A stretch of 9,990 nucleotides of DNA from an uncultured Massilia sp. Its GTDB lineage: Bacteria; Pseudomonadota; Gammaproteobacteria; Burkholderiales; Burkholderiaceae. Every line of letters begins with the position of its first letter. Within the stretch, counting starts at the first letter, position 1. Position numbers and translations under genes: made by a program. The notes under the pieces are model-generated. The model did not search any database. It was not told where the DNA came from and saw only the letters and a list, made by a program, of their open reading frames with translations. Shown here one piece after another: positions 8,262 through 9,990 of this stretch. The stretch spans positions 1 to 9,990 of the forward strand of contig CAMPHU010000171.1 in NCBI GenBank assembly GCA_946886065.1, written 5' to 3'.

Positions 8262-8276
8262 CCTTCACCGCGGCGC

Positions 8277-9863
8277 TCACACCTTGATCGTGGCCGGGAA
8301 GGTCGGCGCACGCCGGCGGCGGCTGGCCTGTTCGTAGGCATAGGCCATGCCGATCAGGGAAGCATCGCTCCAGGCCGTGCCCACGAAGGACAAGCCGACC
8401 GGCAGGCCGCGCGTGTAGCCGGCCGGGACCGTGATGTGCGGATAGCCCGCCACCGCCGCCGGCGACGAGAAACTGCCGCCATAGTGGTCGCCGTTGATGT
8501 AGTCGGTCAGCCAGGCCGGCCCGCCGGTGGGCGCGACCAGCGCGTCCAGCTCGTGCTCGCGCAGCACCTGGTCGATGCCCTCCTCGCGCGAATAACGCAG
8601 GTTGTTCGCCAGCGCCTCCTTGTACGCTTTCTCGTCCAGGCCACGCTTGGCCTGGGCCGCGATCAGGTGCTCCTGGCCGAAGTAAGGCATTTCCCTGTTC
8701 GCCAGCTTCATGTTGAAGGCGATGATGTCGGCCATGGTCTTGACCGGGGCGTGCGGCGCATAGGCCGCCAGCCAGGCCTCGAGGTCCGGGCGGAACTCGT
8801 ACAGCAGCACCGCCAGCTCGCTCTCGTTGTACTTGTCGGTATTCGGGACCTTGACGTCGACCAGCACCGCGCCCTGGGCCTGGAGCACGGCCAGCTCCTT
8901 CCCGATCAGCGCATCGACGGCGTCATGCGCGCCAAAGAAATTGCGCGCCACACCAAGGCGCTTGCCCTTCAAGCCATCCTTGCGCAGCGCCGCCGCGGCG
9001 TCCAGCTTGCGCGCCCCGCTTCCGCGCGTGGCGGCGTCCAGCAGGTCTTCGCCAGCCAGCGCCTCCAGCAGCAGGGCCGCGTCGGCCACGCTGCGCGTCA
9101 TCGGGCCGGCCGTGTCCTGCGAGTGCGCGATGGGAATGATGCCGCTGCGGCTGACCAGGCCCAGGGTGGGCTTGATGCCGACGATGCCGCAGCTCGAGGA
9201 CGGCGAGACGATGGAGCCGTCGGTCTCGGTGCCGACCGCGAGCGTGGCCAGGCTGGCCGCGACCGCCGCGCCCGAGCCGGAGCTGGAGCCGCTGGTGTTG
9301 CGGTCGAGCGCATACGGATTCCTGGTCTGGCCGCCGCGCCCGCTCCAGCCGCTGGTCGAGCGGGTCGAGCGCATGTTGGCCCATTCGGACAGGTTGGTCT
9401 TGCCGATGATGACGGCGCCGGCCGCACGCAGCCGGGCCGCCACGTACGCATCCTTGCTCGCGCGCACGCCGTCGAGGGCCAGCGAACCGGCGCTGGTGCT
9501 CATGCGGTCGCCGGTGGCGATGTTGTCCTTCAGCAGGACCGGAATGCCGTGCAGGGGCCCGCGCGGCTTGCCGGCGGCGCGCTCGCGGTCGAGCTCGGCG
9601 GCGATCCTGAGGGCGTCGGGATTGGTTTCGATGACGGCATTGATGCGCGGGCCGGCGCGGTCGATGGCCTCGATGCGCTCCAGGTAGCGCGACACCAGGG
9701 CGTGCGAGGTGAGCGTGCCCGCACGCATGGCCCCCTGTTGCTCCCTCACCCCGGCATCGAGGAGGCCGCCGGCGCCGGGCGCCGCCGCTGCCGCCGCCGT
9801 GTTCGCCACACCGGCGACGGCGCCGGCCACCATACCCAGTCGAACGAAGTTCCTGCGGTCCAT
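8277..9863 (-). CDS. Tat-exported amidase-signature hydrolase, peptide-amidase-like
   Basis: The 528-residue enzyme belongs to the amidase signature family, which hydrolyses amides through a Ser-cisSer-Lys triad. Lys112 is in LLKDN, the cis-Ser is Ser193 in SGSSSGSG, and the nucleophile is Ser217 in GTETDGSIVSP (codon 9215-9213); the 24-residue spacing of the two serines is the family norm. The N-terminus DRRNFVRLG followed by a hydrophobic Ala-rich stretch looks like a twin-arginine signal with cleavage near residues 22-28, so it should act folded in the periplasm or outside. KTNLSEWANMRSTRSTSGWSGRGG and GIIPIAHSQDTAGPMTRS resemble the peptide amidase (Pam) branch that removes C-terminal amide groups. 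It is unlikely to be GatA: it carries an export signal and no gatB or gatC is adjacent. The ATG has a strong AAGGAGG. It is convergent with the lipoprotein gene. Confidence 0.93.
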   Translation of the reverse strand: MDRRNFVRLGMVAGAVAGVANTAAAAAAPGAGGLLDAGVREQQGAMRAGTLTSHALVSRYLERIEAIDRAGPRINAVIETNPDALRIAAELDRERAAGKPRGPLHGIPVLLKDNIATGDRMSTSAGSLALDGVRASKDAYVAARLRAAGAVIIGKTNLSEWANMRSTRSTSGWSGRGGQTRNPYALDRNTSGSSSGSGAAVAASLATLAVGTETDGSIVSPSSSCGIVGIKPTLGLVSRSGIIPIAHSQDTAGPMTRSVADAALLLEALAGEDLLDAATRGSGARKLDAAAALRKDGLKGKRLGVARNFFGAHDAVDALIGKELAVLQAQGAVLVDVKVPNTDKYNESELAVLLYEFRPDLEAWLAAYAPHAPVKTMADIIAFNMKLANREMPYFGQEHLIAAQAKRGLDEKAYKEALANNLRYSREEGIDQVLREHELDALVAPTGGPAWLTDYINGDHYGGSFSSPAAVAGYPHITVPAGYTRGLPVGLSFVGTAWSDASLIGMAYAYEQASRRRRAPTFPATIKV

Positions 9864-9867
9864 GCCC

Positions 9868-9874
9868 CCTCCTT
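9868..9874 (-). promoter_or_regulatory. Strong ribosome binding site of the amidase
   Basis: On the minus strand AAGGAGG ends four bases before the ATG at 9863-9861. It is the strongest Shine-Dalgarno sequence in the window and fixes the amidase start, which keeps the twin-arginine motif at residues 3-4. Confidence 0.85.
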
Positions 9875-9894
9875 ATTGTGTTATTGAAACAATA
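9873..9894. repeat. AT-rich repeat element in the amidase leader
   Basis: TTATTG occurs twice in direct order (9873-9878 and 9881-9886). TATTGT (9874-9879) and ACAATA (9889-9894) also form an inverted pair with a 9-base spacer. The element touches the ribosome binding site and is strikingly AT-rich for this genome. It could be an operator or a leader structure; function is inferred from position only. Confidence 0.4.
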
Positions 9895-9920
9895 GGATAG
9901 CAGCGTGACATGGCGCTGCG

Positions 9921-9932
9921 CTGTCTTGACAG
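9921..9932. promoter_or_regulatory. Palindrome upstream of the amidase, possible operator
   Basis: CTGTC-TT-GACAG is a palindrome with perfect 5-base arms. The related TGACA/TGTCA word recurs nearby at 9906-9910 and 9949-9953. The cluster sits 58-90 bases upstream of the amidase start, where a regulator could bind. No convincing -10/-35 pair was found on either strand here. Confidence 0.35.
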
Positions 9933-9990
9933 TGCAAAAAAACGCGCTGTCACCGTTGAGTGTTGAAAATGCCAATCGCCGCTCGCAGGA

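Noticed and set aside
8436..9887. A 483-codon open frame on the plus strand, opposite the amidase
   Set aside because: The composition is dominated by Arg, Gly, Ala and Val with no domain; the minus strand has an intact amidase with all catalytic residues.
9926..9954. A plus-strand promoter using the TTGACA at 9926-9931
   Set aside because: The -35 match is perfect, but no -10-like hexamer lies 16-18 bases downstream (GTCACC at the 17-base position).

Overview
The window comes from a GC-rich chromosome (about two thirds G+C by eye). Codon use and gene types point to a betaproteobacterium of the Burkholderiales, most likely Massilia or a relative in the Oxalobacteraceae. That placement is inferred from recalled protein similarity and was not computed. 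Everything looks chromosomal: no insertion sequence, integrase, CRISPR array or phage gene is visible.

Layout. Positions 2-3172 hold the 3' part of sbcC, the large coiled-coil ATPase of the SbcCD nuclease; its 5' end lies outside the window. A 69-codon Cys-rich protein (3217-3426) follows and is joined by a one-base TGATG overlap to a class I SAM-dependent methyltransferase with an NPPW motif (3426-4574). An initiator tRNA gene (4626-4702) has its own clear promoter and intrinsic terminator. After it come a small unrecognised gene with a duplicated TGLPVW motif (4768-5019) and dbpA, the 23S rRNA-specific DEAD-box helicase (5048-6451).

The accessory-looking part is 6583-8261. It is a two-gene unit made of (i) a membrane protein carrying only the C-lobe half of a Ser/Thr kinase fold without catalytic residues, a Pro/Ala-rich linker, one membrane helix and a C-terminal PEGA-like domain, and (ii) a lipoprotein with a TPR-like domain resembling TssQ, a lipoprotein associated with type VI secretion. 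The stop codon of the first overlaps the GTG start of the second. Convergent to them, on the minus strand, is a Tat-exported amidase-signature enzyme of the peptide-amidase type (8277-9863). Its upstream region contains small repeats that could be operators.

How it fits together: DNA end processing (SbcC), possible RNA or protein methylation, translation initiation and ribosome assembly (tRNA-fMet, DbpA) make up the housekeeping part. The pseudokinase/lipoprotein pair looks like a cell-envelope module of unknown role and is the best candidate here for something undescribed.

There is no gene-free stretch longer than about 300 bases. The longest are 4575-4767, which holds the tRNA, its promoter and its terminator, and the 127-base region upstream of the amidase at the right edge.
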